This document shows, piece by piece, positions 18,769 through 26,266 of a DNA stretch of 64,000 bases. Numbering within the stretch: position 1 is the stretch's first letter; every line of letters begins with the position of its first letter. The notes below the pieces were generated by a model. That model was not told where the DNA came from. It searched no databases and saw nothing but the letters and a program-made list of their open reading frames with translations. This stretch comes from Kiritimatiellota bacterium (GTDB lineage: Bacteria; Verrucomicrobiota; Kiritimatiellia; JAAZAB01): NCBI GenBank assembly GCA_026398415.1, contig JAPLSY010000053.1, positions 31,917 through 95,916 on the forward strand, given 5' to 3'. Both the position numbers and the translations under genes were made by a program.

Positions 18769-19887
18769 ATGAGGGGCATGAAAACTATTCAACCAGTTAC
18801 AGGCAATCAGGTTCTTGAAAGAGTCGGTCATTGTCTCTATCGCTCCGTAAAATCAAAAAGATACTATGCTATTCTAAAGCGGTCTGGCAAGCAAATCAAG
18901 CGGTCTTTGAAAACGACTGATTGCGCGCTTGCTCGTCGCCGTCTCTCGGATTTACAGGCCAAGGCTTCAGGTCTGCGCCGGGAAGAAAACGCGAAGATAA
19001 CTTTCAATGGGCTGGTGGAGCAGTGGTTACAGGCTGTCATTGGCTCAATGAAGCCGTCGTCGTTTCTGCGGCAATCCCAAATTTTGAAATCGCTTGGCAA
19101 GTTCTTTGGCGCAATGGTGGTGCGCAGGATTACCAAGGCGGATGTCGAGAAATGGGCGGCGACCAGAAGCCAAGTAGCGTCAGCGCGAACCTTTAACTAT
19201 GAACGGCAGACGTTTATTCGTATTCTGGATTATGCCGCGCGGGATGGCCTGATCATGGATAATCCGGCCAAGGTCATCAAGCGCCGGAAGCAACCCAAGC
19301 AGAAGGTCATCATACCGACAAAGGATCAATGCAAGGTTTTGGTTGAAGCCATCAGGGAACTGAAAGCCACCGCGCACGAAGCGGCAATCCTTTGTGAATT
19401 CCTGGCGTATAGCGGTTGCCGTCTTAGGGAAGCAACCGAAATGCTGTGGGGCGATGTGTCCTTTGAGTTGAAGCAGTTCACGGTGACGGGCGGAGAGCGT
19501 GGGACAAAGAACCTTGAAGTCCGGACTGTGCCGCTGTTCCCGGCATTGGAAGAATTCTTATTGAAGCTTCGGGATTCACTCCATCAAAAGCCGCAAGCTT
19601 CCGACCGGATTTTTTCCATCCAGAGTGCGAAAAAGGCAATGGAAAGCGCATGCCGGAATGCCGGGCTCCCTCATTTCACGCATCATTACATGCGGCATTT
19701 TTTCTGTAGTAATGCCATTGAGGCCGGGATAGACTTCAAGGCAATTGCCGGCTGGCTTGGTCATAAGGATGGCGGCTTGCTGGTAGCAAAGACCTATGGA
19801 CACCTGCGCGATGAACACAGCGCGGCCATGGCAAAGAAGATGACGTTTGCCGTCGGCAATGATAATCCGGCTGAAGCGAAGCCATGA
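18769..19887 (+). CDS. int: Tyrosine recombinase (element integrase)
   Basis: A 372-residue phage-type integrase. The N-terminus has an AP2-like arm-binding part (RYYAILKRSGKQIKRSL), then a SAM-like core-binding domain (about 80-170). The catalytic domain shows the box I Arg in SGCRLREATEML, HYMRH (H-x-x-R), LGHKDG and the nucleophile Tyr in KTYGHL. It lies next to the tRNA att site, which fits its role in integration and excision. The start may instead be the ATG at 18778. The stop overlaps the next start (ATGA), so integrase and the downstream unknown are coupled. Confidence 0.93.
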   Translation: MRGMKTIQPVTGNQVLERVGHCLYRSVKSKRYYAILKRSGKQIKRSLKTTDCALARRRLSDLQAKASGLRREENAKITFNGLVEQWLQAVIGSMKPSSFLRQSQILKSLGKFFGAMVVRRITKADVEKWAATRSQVASARTFNYERQTFIRILDYAARDGLIMDNPAKVIKRRKQPKQKVIIPTKDQCKVLVEAIRELKATAHEAAILCEFLAYSGCRLREATEMLWGDVSFELKQFTVTGGERGTKNLEVRTVPLFPALEEFLLKLRDSLHQKPQASDRIFSIQSAKKAMESACRNAGLPHFTHHYMRHFFCSNAIEAGIDFKAIAGWLGHKDGGLLVAKTYGHLRDEHSAAMAKKMTFAVGNDNPAEAKP

Positions 19888-20654
19888 ATAACGAAATCAA
19901 AAATGATCTGCCCGCTAATTGGCCGGTGTGGACGCGTAAGATTGTGAATGATCTGCAAGCGGCTGAGGATATGGCTGGCAAGTGGTTTTTGGATAAAGCC
20001 CCCGATTGGGCGGAACGTATCTGGTCGGAGTTAATCAAGCTGATTTTTGCGACGGTGAACGTAGCCGATTACCAAGAATCCGGCGCTCGTTTTGCCGGGG
20101 CCGTGCTGGGGCATCATCAATCGTTGCTTAAAGGCGAAAATGGTTTGGAGAAACAATCGGAACGGATGACGCAAGCATTGGAATGGTTGGACGATGAATT
20201 AAAACGGAAACTGAATAAGAAGGCTTACAGGAAGATGATCGCCGAAGGAGAAAAGCTTGCGCCGGACATTGAAAAGTTTTTCGATCAATTCGACAAGGTG
20301 CTGGCACATAAGGATGAGGCAATAAAAGCCGGATTGAAAATTGCGAGCGAGCAGACAGTCCAAGATCAGACGGAATTTTATGAAGCGTATTCGCGAGCGC
20401 TAAAGACGGAAATCTACGATGAACATGGCCGTCCACTGCGAGAAAAGATGTCATCCACTACGACGATTTACTTTTTATTGGCAGTCTTTTGGCCGGTTGT
20501 CGTGAAAAAGATTCCATCCGTGCCGATGTTGCACGCATGGCTATGTAGATTGCTTGGTGAAACACAAGTAGGCGATTTGGATAGAATCAAAGGAATTTGC
20601 CGACGTTATGGGATTACATTGACCCACCGTGGAAGACCCCGCAAGAAAAAGTGA
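19884..20654 (+). CDS. Element protein of unknown function, coupled to integrase
   Basis: A 256-residue protein I do not recognise. It is mostly helical, with charged stretches (residues 80-150) and one hydrophobic segment (TTTIYFLLAVFWPVVV, about 190-205). It ends in a basic tail, RGRPRKKK. The hydrophobic segment could be a membrane anchor or a buried helix. The 4-bp overlap with int suggests a linked role such as recombination control or partner of replication. I would not assign a function. Confidence 0.7.
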   Translation: MNNEIKNDLPANWPVWTRKIVNDLQAAEDMAGKWFLDKAPDWAERIWSELIKLIFATVNVADYQESGARFAGAVLGHHQSLLKGENGLEKQSERMTQALEWLDDELKRKLNKKAYRKMIAEGEKLAPDIEKFFDQFDKVLAHKDEAIKAGLKIASEQTVQDQTEFYEAYSRALKTEIYDEHGRPLREKMSSTTTIYFLLAVFWPVVVKKIPSVPMLHAWLCRLLGETQVGDLDRIKGICRRYGITLTHRGRPRKKK

Positions 20655-20711
20655 CACCGACCTGAGTTCTCTCTCCCTTTTTTGCATCCCACCAAGTTGT
20701 AGTCTGGTGGC

Positions 20712-20921
20712 ATGCAACAAGAAATCCAGTTTAACAAGCCGCTGAAATTGGCGTTGACCCGGGACGAGGTCGCGCAAGCCTTGGGAATTGCCTCCGTCAC
20801 GATAGATCGCCTTACCAAGCGCGGTTTAATCCATCCCTCAAGGGCAACGCGTCGTCCTCTTTATCCTGTCTGGGAAATCGAGAGGTTTCTGCGTGAAACT
20901 TCGGCGGCAATTAAATTATAA
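20712..20921 (+). CDS. Small HTH protein (excisionase/MerR-like)
   Basis: A 69-residue protein with a helix-turn-helix of the HTH_17/excisionase type: LTRDEVAQALGIASVTIDRLTKRGLI, with a wing-like RRPLYPVWEIERFL. Proteins of this size and fold serve as excisionases or early repressors in integrated elements. The next gene begins 17 bp after the end of this one. Confidence 0.75.
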   Translation: MQQEIQFNKPLKLALTRDEVAQALGIASVTIDRLTKRGLIHPSRATRRPLYPVWEIERFLRETSAAIKL

Positions 20922-20937
20922 CGAAAGGGGGTGTAAA

Positions 20938-21195
20938 ATGAAGTTCATTGGAAAAGTGATCAAGCGTGAAGGTTATGTTGATCGGAAAGGTCAAGCGAAA
21001 GAAAAAGTCACCTTGTTGGACGAAGCGCCTGACGGTTCTGTCAGCGTTCAGTTCATCGATATTCCGGGTGATTCAACAAATGCAAAGAAGGATGAGTTTG
21101 TTGAATTTACCGGGCGTATTGTTTCGTCCCAGGGCGCGAAGTCTTTCGTGATTCCTGAGGCGGGAAGCGTGAAGATTATCAAAGTGAAAGGTTAA
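20938..21195 (+). CDS. Small protein, possible OB-fold ssDNA-binding protein
   Basis: An 85-residue protein; the start at 20938 is chosen because AAAGGGGGTG lies just upstream. Predicted as all-beta: FIGKVIKREGY, KEKVTLLDE, SVSVQFIDIPG, FVEFTGRIVSS, KSFVIPE. Alternating strands and size recall gpV-like or other OB-fold ssDNA-binding proteins. It precedes a Rep-like gene, which supports but does not prove that. No family match can be claimed from sight alone. Confidence 0.6.
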   Translation: MKFIGKVIKREGYVDRKGQAKEKVTLLDEAPDGSVSVQFIDIPGDSTNAKKDEFVEFTGRIVSSQGAKSFVIPEAGSVKIIKVKG

Positions 21196-21230
21196 GAGTT
21201 CAGAAAAGCGGGAAGGTTGGAGGTTAAGAT

Positions 21231-21737
21231 ATGAGTGCCGTTGATCTTGTGATTCTTGAGCGGGTCAAGTGGGACTGGTTTGTCTCTTGCACAGTAAAGC
21301 GTCGCGATGCGTCGGATATTTATCTGACAAAAAAATGCTTCGCGCTTTTGAGATGGCTTGCAAGGCAAAATTCAGTGTATTTCCCACGGTTGCCTTTCGC
21401 TATTAGAATCGAGTCAGGCGAAAGCCCGGATCATCGGCATTTTCATTGTTTGATTGGTGGCTTGCTCCATACAGGAATTAGTATGCGGATGGCTACGATA
21501 AATCGTTGGTGTTATCTGGTAGGCACGAAGAACCCGGAAATTCCCAAGGGCACGTGCCGAGTCCGCCTGTATGATGGGTCGCGCGGTGCGGCCTGCTACC
21601 TCGTCTCTGTCTTGAATGCGGCAGAGTATCGGGGATGGAGTGAAGGCTATCTGAGGATATCCCACGCGGCGATGTGGCTGGCGAATCATGCCGTCCACAA
21701 TAACGCCGCGGGAATTGGGGCCTATCGCCGTTCGTAG
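21231..21737 (+). CDS. Probable HUH-superfamily Rep endonuclease
   Basis: A 168-residue protein with the layout of small rolling-circle initiators: motif 1-like WFVSCTVKRR (16-25), an acidic residue in RIESGES (E61), the HUH motif H70-F71-H72 in DHRHFHCLIGG, and a candidate nucleophile Y123 in GAACYLVSVL. The usual second Lys/Tyr after the nucleophile (YxxKY) is missing. It is short, with no helicase domain. It is followed directly by a 50-nt hairpin that could be its nick site. I infer nicking at an element origin or transfer origin. Confidence 0.65.
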   Translation: MSAVDLVILERVKWDWFVSCTVKRRDASDIYLTKKCFALLRWLARQNSVYFPRLPFAIRIESGESPDHRHFHCLIGGLLHTGISMRMATINRWCYLVGTKNPEIPKGTCRVRLYDGSRGAACYLVSVLNAAEYRGWSEGYLRISHAAMWLANHAVHNNAAGIGAYRRS

Positions 21738-21772
21738 GACAGTTGTTATATTCAACGCTACGAAAGGGGTCT

Positions 21773-21822
21773 CCATCGGGGCGGGTTGCGGCGGCTTTAG
21801 CCGCCGCACCCGCCCCCGATGG
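21773..21822. repeat. 50-nt GC-rich hairpin behind the Rep gene
   Basis: Two 23-nt arms pair around a TTTA loop; the inner GCGGCGGC/GCCGCCGC and outer CCATCGGGG/CCCCGATGG parts are perfect, with small offsets between. It starts 35 bp after the Rep stop. There is no T-run on either side, so a simple terminator is unlikely. It is a candidate replication or transfer origin. Confidence 0.75.
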
Positions 21823-22055
21823 GGTTGCTTGAAGGATTATTGTGTCGAAATATAATTTGGTTTCTGTGAAATGATCAGGAATACGATTATGGCCTTGAAC
21901 CCTGGGGACAAGGCAGCTACATTCTTCTTGTAAAAGCTTAATGTCCTGATAATGGTAATCCGACTTGCCTGCTGGTAGGCAGAAAACCATGCCGACATCA
22001 TAACATCAGGGCGAATTTGCTTGTTAATCAACGGTTGAGCATAGGAGGGTGACAA
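21823..22055. other. Structured gap between replication and cargo blocks
   Basis: About 230 bp without a convincing gene. Small palindromes are visible: GCCTTG/CAAGGC around 21893-21915 and TGCCT/AGGCA around 21967-21982. The last bases hold a strong Shine-Dalgarno box (TAGGAGGGTG) for the gene at 22056. It probably includes the cargo promoter. Confidence 0.4.
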
Positions 22056-23048
22056 ATGGCAGACACAAACAGAATCAAGGAACTTCAAACGGAAATCGAT
22101 GCTGTCTTGGCATACAAATCCAAGCAACTTATAACCCGCCCAGATTGGGGTACAATGACTTTCAAGAAGGCAGAACAGGACATAACGCGAATCTTCTCGA
22201 TCTTGGATATGCTTCGTGTTTTGCCCTTGGACTACTTGACCGACAGTGTGGCAGATAGGATGCGTAACGCTATACAGCAAGTAAAACCTTTCTTCGAGCG
22301 GATAGAAAAGTTCTCGATCGAACAGAGCAACCCGACTGAGGTAAGGAATAGCACAATCGCGGAACTTCGGCAACGTACCGACCCGATGATGGAAACTGTC
22401 ACGCCGTGGATTCCTTTTCTCGCCTATCAGAAAGGTGATATATCCGAAAATATTTCCAAGCTCAGCAAGGCCATCACTCAAGCAAATTCAGTTCTCGATA
22501 CAACGAAAAAGGATATCGAACGAAAAAGCGCCGAAATTGACGGGATCATTACCAAGGCTCGTGAAGCATCTGCTGGCGCTGGCGCCGCAGTATTCACGCA
22601 GGATTTCCTCAAGGAATCAACTGTGATCGAAGCGAGCGCAATTCCATGGTTAAGGGCTGCAGCTATATTCGGGTTACTAACCCTCATTGTCGCCAGTGTC
22701 ACATGGTTCTGGACCCAGGCAGGCCTTGACCATGGTCAGATATTTCAGAAAGTCGCCAGCAAGCTCGTCGCTCTATCAGTTCTTCTCGCGGCCACGGTCT
22801 GGTGTGGTCGAATATACAAAGCGCTCAGGCACCAAGCCGCTATAAACAAGCACAGAGCTCTGTCACTTCAAACATTTCAAGCGTTCAGTTCTGCAGCGCC
22901 GGATGCCCAAACCAAGAGTGCGGTTTTGATAGAATCAACGCGGTCGATCTTTGCACTGCATGACACTGGATTCATTGAGTCCTCTGGTTCGGATCGAGAG
23001 TCAAACATCATCGAGATTGCTAAAACGGCGTTGGTGCATGAGAAGTAG
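22056..23048 (+). CDS. Two-transmembrane coiled-coil protein, possible defence effector
   Basis: A 330-residue protein. Residues 1-190 are helical, with a coiled-coil-like stretch at 130-175. Two transmembrane helices follow (about 208-226, AAIFGLLTLIVASVTWFW, and about 241-258). The C-terminal domain has NKHRALSLQTFQAF, then TKSAVLIESTRSIFALHDTGF. I recall similar tails in membrane proteins of defence islands but cannot name a family. It is the first gene of the cargo block, upstream of a restriction-modification set. A membrane-acting effector or sensor is inference. Confidence 0.6.
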   Translation: MADTNRIKELQTEIDAVLAYKSKQLITRPDWGTMTFKKAEQDITRIFSILDMLRVLPLDYLTDSVADRMRNAIQQVKPFFERIEKFSIEQSNPTEVRNSTIAELRQRTDPMMETVTPWIPFLAYQKGDISENISKLSKAITQANSVLDTTKKDIERKSAEIDGIITKAREASAGAGAAVFTQDFLKESTVIEASAIPWLRAAAIFGLLTLIVASVTWFWTQAGLDHGQIFQKVASKLVALSVLLAATVWCGRIYKALRHQAAINKHRALSLQTFQAFSSAAPDAQTKSAVLIESTRSIFALHDTGFIESSGSDRESNIIEIAKTALVHEK

Positions 23049-23110
23049 TTGCCCTGAAAAGCGCATTTGGCCTACTCGGCTGATGCATGATGTTAAGCAG
23101 AGAAGATATA

Positions 23111-23509
23111 ATGGACACCTTCAGTCCAAAGAAGCGCTCGTGGATCATGGCTCAGGTTAAGTCAACCGGCAATCGATCAACGGAGGCTAAATTTCTATTG
23201 GTGTTGCACGCAAATAAGATCGCGGGTTGGCGCAGGAATTACGCGCTATTTGGAAGGCCGGACTTCGTTTTCCCGAAGGCACGGGTTGCCGTGTTTTTGG
23301 ATGGGTGTTTCTGGCACGGACACCCCCGGAAGTGTCGCATGCCCCAGGCAAATAGGAGCTACTGGAAGCAGAAAATCGCCCGTAACGTCACGAGAGATCG
23401 ACGTGTAACGCGCACCCTCCAAGAAAAAGCTTGGAAAGTCATCAGGATTTGGGAAGATTCTATCCAGAAACCATCAACCGTGTCACGACTGCGGAAGGCA
23501 TTGGCATGA
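23111..23509 (+). CDS. vsr: Very short patch repair endonuclease
   Basis: A 132-residue Vsr nickase, which cuts next to T:G mismatches that arise when 5-methylcytosine deaminates. FGRPDFVFP places D51 at the catalytic Asp position of E. coli Vsr; DGCFWHGH gives H69/H71; the Cys pair (C67, C75) and RIWE end are also family-like. The start at 23111 follows an AGAGAAG box; an upstream ATG at 23087 is less likely. It overlaps the methyltransferase start by 4 bp (ATGA), matching its job of repairing damage at that enzyme's sites. Confidence 0.93.
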   Translation: MDTFSPKKRSWIMAQVKSTGNRSTEAKFLLVLHANKIAGWRRNYALFGRPDFVFPKARVAVFLDGCFWHGHPRKCRMPQANRSYWKQKIARNVTRDRRVTRTLQEKAWKVIRIWEDSIQKPSTVSRLRKALA

Positions 23510-24663
23510 ATAACGAGAAGAAGACTGTTGCGGAGTTTTTCGCTGGGATTGGCCTCATGCGTATGGGGCTTGAGCAAGCCGGTTGGCAAGTCATTTGGGC
23601 AAATGACATAGATGAAGATAAGATGAAGATGTATCGGGGTCATTTTGCCGACGACAACGCCCATTTTCATTTAGGCGATGTCCACGCAATCGCACCCGAC
23701 GACATTCCCACCGTTGAATTGGCGACGGCTTCCTTCCCATGCAACGATCTCTCTTTAGCTGGCGCACGTCGAGGACTTGCGGGACAGAATTCGGGTGCCT
23801 TTTGGGGATTCGTGAATGCCATCAAGGGCATGGGCAACCGACGCCCCCCGTTGGTGATGCTGGAAAACGTGGCCGGGTTTCTGACGTCTAATGACGGTAA
23901 CGATTTCCGGGATGCCTGTCTTGCTCTGAACGAACTGGGTTATGCCGTGGATGCGTTCATTATTGATGCGGCATTCTTCGTGCCGCAAAGCAGACAGCGG
24001 TTGTTCTTGATCGGAAAACGCGAGAAACGGAAAACGGCGCAGATCGCGGAACCGCCGTCCTTCTATGAGTCTCAGTGTCGGCCATTCGCGCTTGCTGACT
24101 TCATTCTCTGGCACCCCGATATACGTTGGTCCTTGGGGAACTTGCCGTCAATCGCTAAGAAGAAGACAGGGTTAGCAGACATACTTGAAGACCTTCCGGC
24201 AAACTCCGCGTACTGGTGGAGTCGGCAGAGGGCCGAGTACCTACTCAGCCAGATGAGCGACAAACACAAGGCGATTGCCGACAAGATGATCGCTGGAAAA
24301 GAAATGACCTATGGGACTGTGTTCCGCCGGGTTCGGCATGGCCGCTCTATGGCGGAGTTGAGAACGGACGGCATCGCCGGGTGCCTTCGCACCCCAAGAG
24401 GTGGTAGCGGTCGCCAGATCCTGTTTGCCGCTGGCAGAGGCCGGTATGCAGTTCGCCTCCTCACGCCAAAGGAGTGTGCCCGCCTTATGGGTGCAGACCA
24501 TTTCAAAATCACGGTTCCAATGAACCAAGCTCTTTTTGGGTTTGGTGATGCCGTGTGCGTTCCGGTCATTCGCTGGATCGCCGATAACTACCTGATTCCC
24601 GCATGGAAGGAGCTGCATGCAAAAGAACAGACAGAAGAGCGGTACGCCGCAAAAGCAGTCTAA
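23506..24663 (+). CDS. DNA (cytosine-5)-methyltransferase
   Basis: A 385-residue C5 methylase. Motif I AEFFAGIGLMRMGL (9-22) binds AdoMet. Motif IV is FPCNDLS with nucleophile C79, a variant of the usual PCQPFS. Motif VI is LENV (119-122) and motif VIII QSRQR (161-165). The variable region lies around 200-300 and motif IX/X follows (LTPKECARLMG, then NQALFGFGDAV). The partner nuclease is Eco29kI-like, so the site may be related to CCGCGG, but this is inference. It overlaps the vsr stop and the nuclease start. Confidence 0.93.
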   Translation: MNNEKKTVAEFFAGIGLMRMGLEQAGWQVIWANDIDEDKMKMYRGHFADDNAHFHLGDVHAIAPDDIPTVELATASFPCNDLSLAGARRGLAGQNSGAFWGFVNAIKGMGNRRPPLVMLENVAGFLTSNDGNDFRDACLALNELGYAVDAFIIDAAFFVPQSRQRLFLIGKREKRKTAQIAEPPSFYESQCRPFALADFILWHPDIRWSLGNLPSIAKKKTGLADILEDLPANSAYWWSRQRAEYLLSQMSDKHKAIADKMIAGKEMTYGTVFRRVRHGRSMAELRTDGIAGCLRTPRGGSGRQILFAAGRGRYAVRLLTPKECARLMGADHFKITVPMNQALFGFGDAVCVPVIRWIADNYLIPAWKELHAKEQTEERYAAKAV

Positions 24664-25324
24664 AGTAATCGGATTACCAGAAGACGTTGCCGCAATCCGG
24701 GCGGAAATACGCAAGTATTTCACGACGAAGGACGGCAGCGGCAGACGTGTCGGCAGTTACAAACACGGCGTGTATGCCTTTTACGACTACGACGGCGAAC
24801 CAATCTACGTGGGCCAGACTGAAGAGAAACTGAGCGGTCGAGTCAGTCGCCACCTTACGAACCAGCGAACTGATGCTGTAGCAATGAACGTACTCGACCC
24901 ATTTGAGGTCGCGTACATCGAAGTGTGGCCTCTCGACGACATTGTGCAAGGACTCGAAAAGAAAGAGAAAAAAGCGCTTCTTGACCGTGCGGAATACACT
25001 GTCTTCCAGAAAGTCTTGAAGGAATCAGCACTTAGCGCGGTTCTGAATGAGAAGGAGATGGCTCCGCGAAGCAAAATTACCTTGCCAATCTCATACAAGC
25101 ACCGCATTATCCCTGACTCAATCTACAGTCAACGCAAACATCCCGATGTCCGTATTGCTCGGCGCGCAACCACAATCGCCAACCTTGCTCGTGTCATCAG
25201 TGAACGTGATGTCTCCGCCGGCCTGCGGCGCACCCTCCTGACCCAGGCAAGACGACTTGAAAGACTTGCCGCTCAGCGAGTGAAAGAACTCAGGATCACG
25301 GCAGACTTCAAGAAGAAGCTCTAA
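24617..25324 (+). CDS. Eco29kI-family GIY-YIG restriction endonuclease
   Basis: A 235-residue type II restriction enzyme of the GIY-YIG superfamily. GVYAFYDYDG (51-60) and IYVGQT (63-68) are the two strand motifs; R75 and H79 follow in SGRVSRHLTNQRTDAVAM; E126 in RAEYTVFQ and N144 are likely metal and active-site residues. The order and length match Eco29kI. It begins inside the methyltransferase gene (47-bp overlap), so methylase is always translated first, a common safeguard in R-M operons. Confidence 0.88.
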   Translation: MQKNRQKSGTPQKQSKVIGLPEDVAAIRAEIRKYFTTKDGSGRRVGSYKHGVYAFYDYDGEPIYVGQTEEKLSGRVSRHLTNQRTDAVAMNVLDPFEVAYIEVWPLDDIVQGLEKKEKKALLDRAEYTVFQKVLKESALSAVLNEKEMAPRSKITLPISYKHRIIPDSIYSQRKHPDVRIARRATTIANLARVISERDVSAGLRRTLLTQARRLERLAAQRVKELRITADFKKKL

Positions 25325-25393
25325 CCGGCTGCTGTTGCGACTCGCAAACTTGCCGAACCAGAGCCGTGACGTTGGCCGAAAGGAGAAAACAAG

Positions 25394-26017
25394 ATGCCAT
25401 CGAAAGAGAATTTCGTGGGTTTCGCTTGGTTAAAACCGGAGACGTTGGAACCAAAATGTTACATCTGCGGATACTGCGGTAAAGATGTGTCATCTGAAAA
25501 AGGCTACCGCATCCATCACTCAGTCAACGCGGGGTCACAAGTCGGTGGAGTTTTCATTTGCCCGAATTGCAAGGGAGCAACATATTTCTCGCCGAATTAC
25601 AAAGACCAAGTGCCCGGACCTCTCTATGGAAGGACTGTGCAATATGTTCCGGTTGACTTGGATCGCTTATTCACAGAAGCGCGGGATTCGACTGCAAACG
25701 GAAATTACACGGCGTCTGTTCTTCTTTGTCGTAAGATGTTGATGAATGTTGCTGTAGCGCAAAAAGCCCCGGCCGATCTTCCTTTCGTTGAGTATGTGAA
25801 CTTTCTTGCAAAAGAGGGCTATGTCCCACCCAATGGTAAGCACTGGGTGGACCACATCAGAAAGAAGGGCAATGAAGCGAATCACGAGATAGCGTTGATG
25901 AACCAAAAAGATGCCATCGAACTCCTCACTTTCGTCGAGATGCTTCTCCGCTTCATCTATGAGTTCCCGAACATGGTTCCGAAACCCGAGAAGAAACCCG
26001 GTCAACCAGTGGCATGA
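25394..26017 (+). CDS. DUF4145-type zinc-ribbon protein
   Basis: A 207-residue protein with an N-terminal zinc ribbon (CYICGYCG then CPNCKG) and a helical domain at about 85-195 of DUF4145 type (ASVLLCRKMLMNVA, GNEANHEIA). DUF4145 occurs alone or fused in restriction-modification and other defence loci, with unknown biochemistry. An AGGAG box precedes the start. It follows the R-M genes by 69 bp on the same strand and is the last gene before attR. Confidence 0.78.
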   Translation: MPSKENFVGFAWLKPETLEPKCYICGYCGKDVSSEKGYRIHHSVNAGSQVGGVFICPNCKGATYFSPNYKDQVPGPLYGRTVQYVPVDLDRLFTEARDSTANGNYTASVLLCRKMLMNVAVAQKAPADLPFVEYVNFLAKEGYVPPNGKHWVDHIRKKGNEANHEIALMNQKDAIELLTFVEMLLRFIYEFPNMVPKPEKKPGQPVA

Positions 26018-26076
26018 GGCTTCTCAGGTGATGCGGGGACACCCTCGATACCTGTCCTCACCGTTAGCATCCCGAC

Positions 26077-26098
26077 TTGCAACCCGGAGTTGTAACCC
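26077..26098. promoter_or_regulatory. Candidate integrase arm site, right
   Basis: A 22-bp segment with half-sites TTGCAACCC and GTTGTAACCC in the same orientation and spacing as 18743-18764, 128 bp inside attR. Confidence 0.6.
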
Positions 26099-26225
26099 GG
26101 TGATGAAAATTGAGCGTATTTGGGATTACTCAGGATGAAGGTCGGTTCTGCGGAATACGCTGATTATCATGCCTTTGATCACTCCGGATGACTCCAGAGG
26201 AAACAGGCTGAAATGGCCGGTTGGA

Positions 26226-26266
26226 ATTATGAGTCCTCCGCTCTGACCAACTGAGCTACGGGCCCG
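26226..26266. repeat. attR core (41-bp direct repeat, truncated tRNA copy)
   Basis: A perfect copy of 18640-18680. The 3' half of the tRNA is absent here; instead element sequence lies to its left. It is followed by what looks like the displaced chromosomal tRNA promoter. Confidence 0.9.

Larger units (their letters stand above)
18640..26266. mobile_element. tRNA-integrated element with integrase, HUH Rep and R-M cargo
   Basis: About 7.6 kb bounded by a 41-bp perfect direct repeat (18640-18680 and 26226-26266) equal to the anticodon loop through 5' end of the adjacent tRNA. The integrase gene is the first gene inside. All genes within read rightward and fall into two blocks: int, unknown, HTH, OB-like, Rep (18769-21737), then two-TM protein, Vsr, methyltransferase, GIY-YIG nuclease, DUF4145 protein (22056-26017). 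A structured 318-bp gap separates the blocks. No capsid, secretion or conjugation genes are present. Confidence 0.88.

Noticed and set aside
21773..21822. Hairpin as a Rho-independent terminator
   Set aside because: No T-run on either strand after the stem.
21837..22481. Minus-strand open frame over the gap and the start of the two-TM gene
   Set aside because: It overlaps the plus gene with a strong RBS and coherent helices, and has no supporting features.
18640..26266. Prophage
   Set aside because: No capsid, portal, terminase, tail or lysis gene is present.
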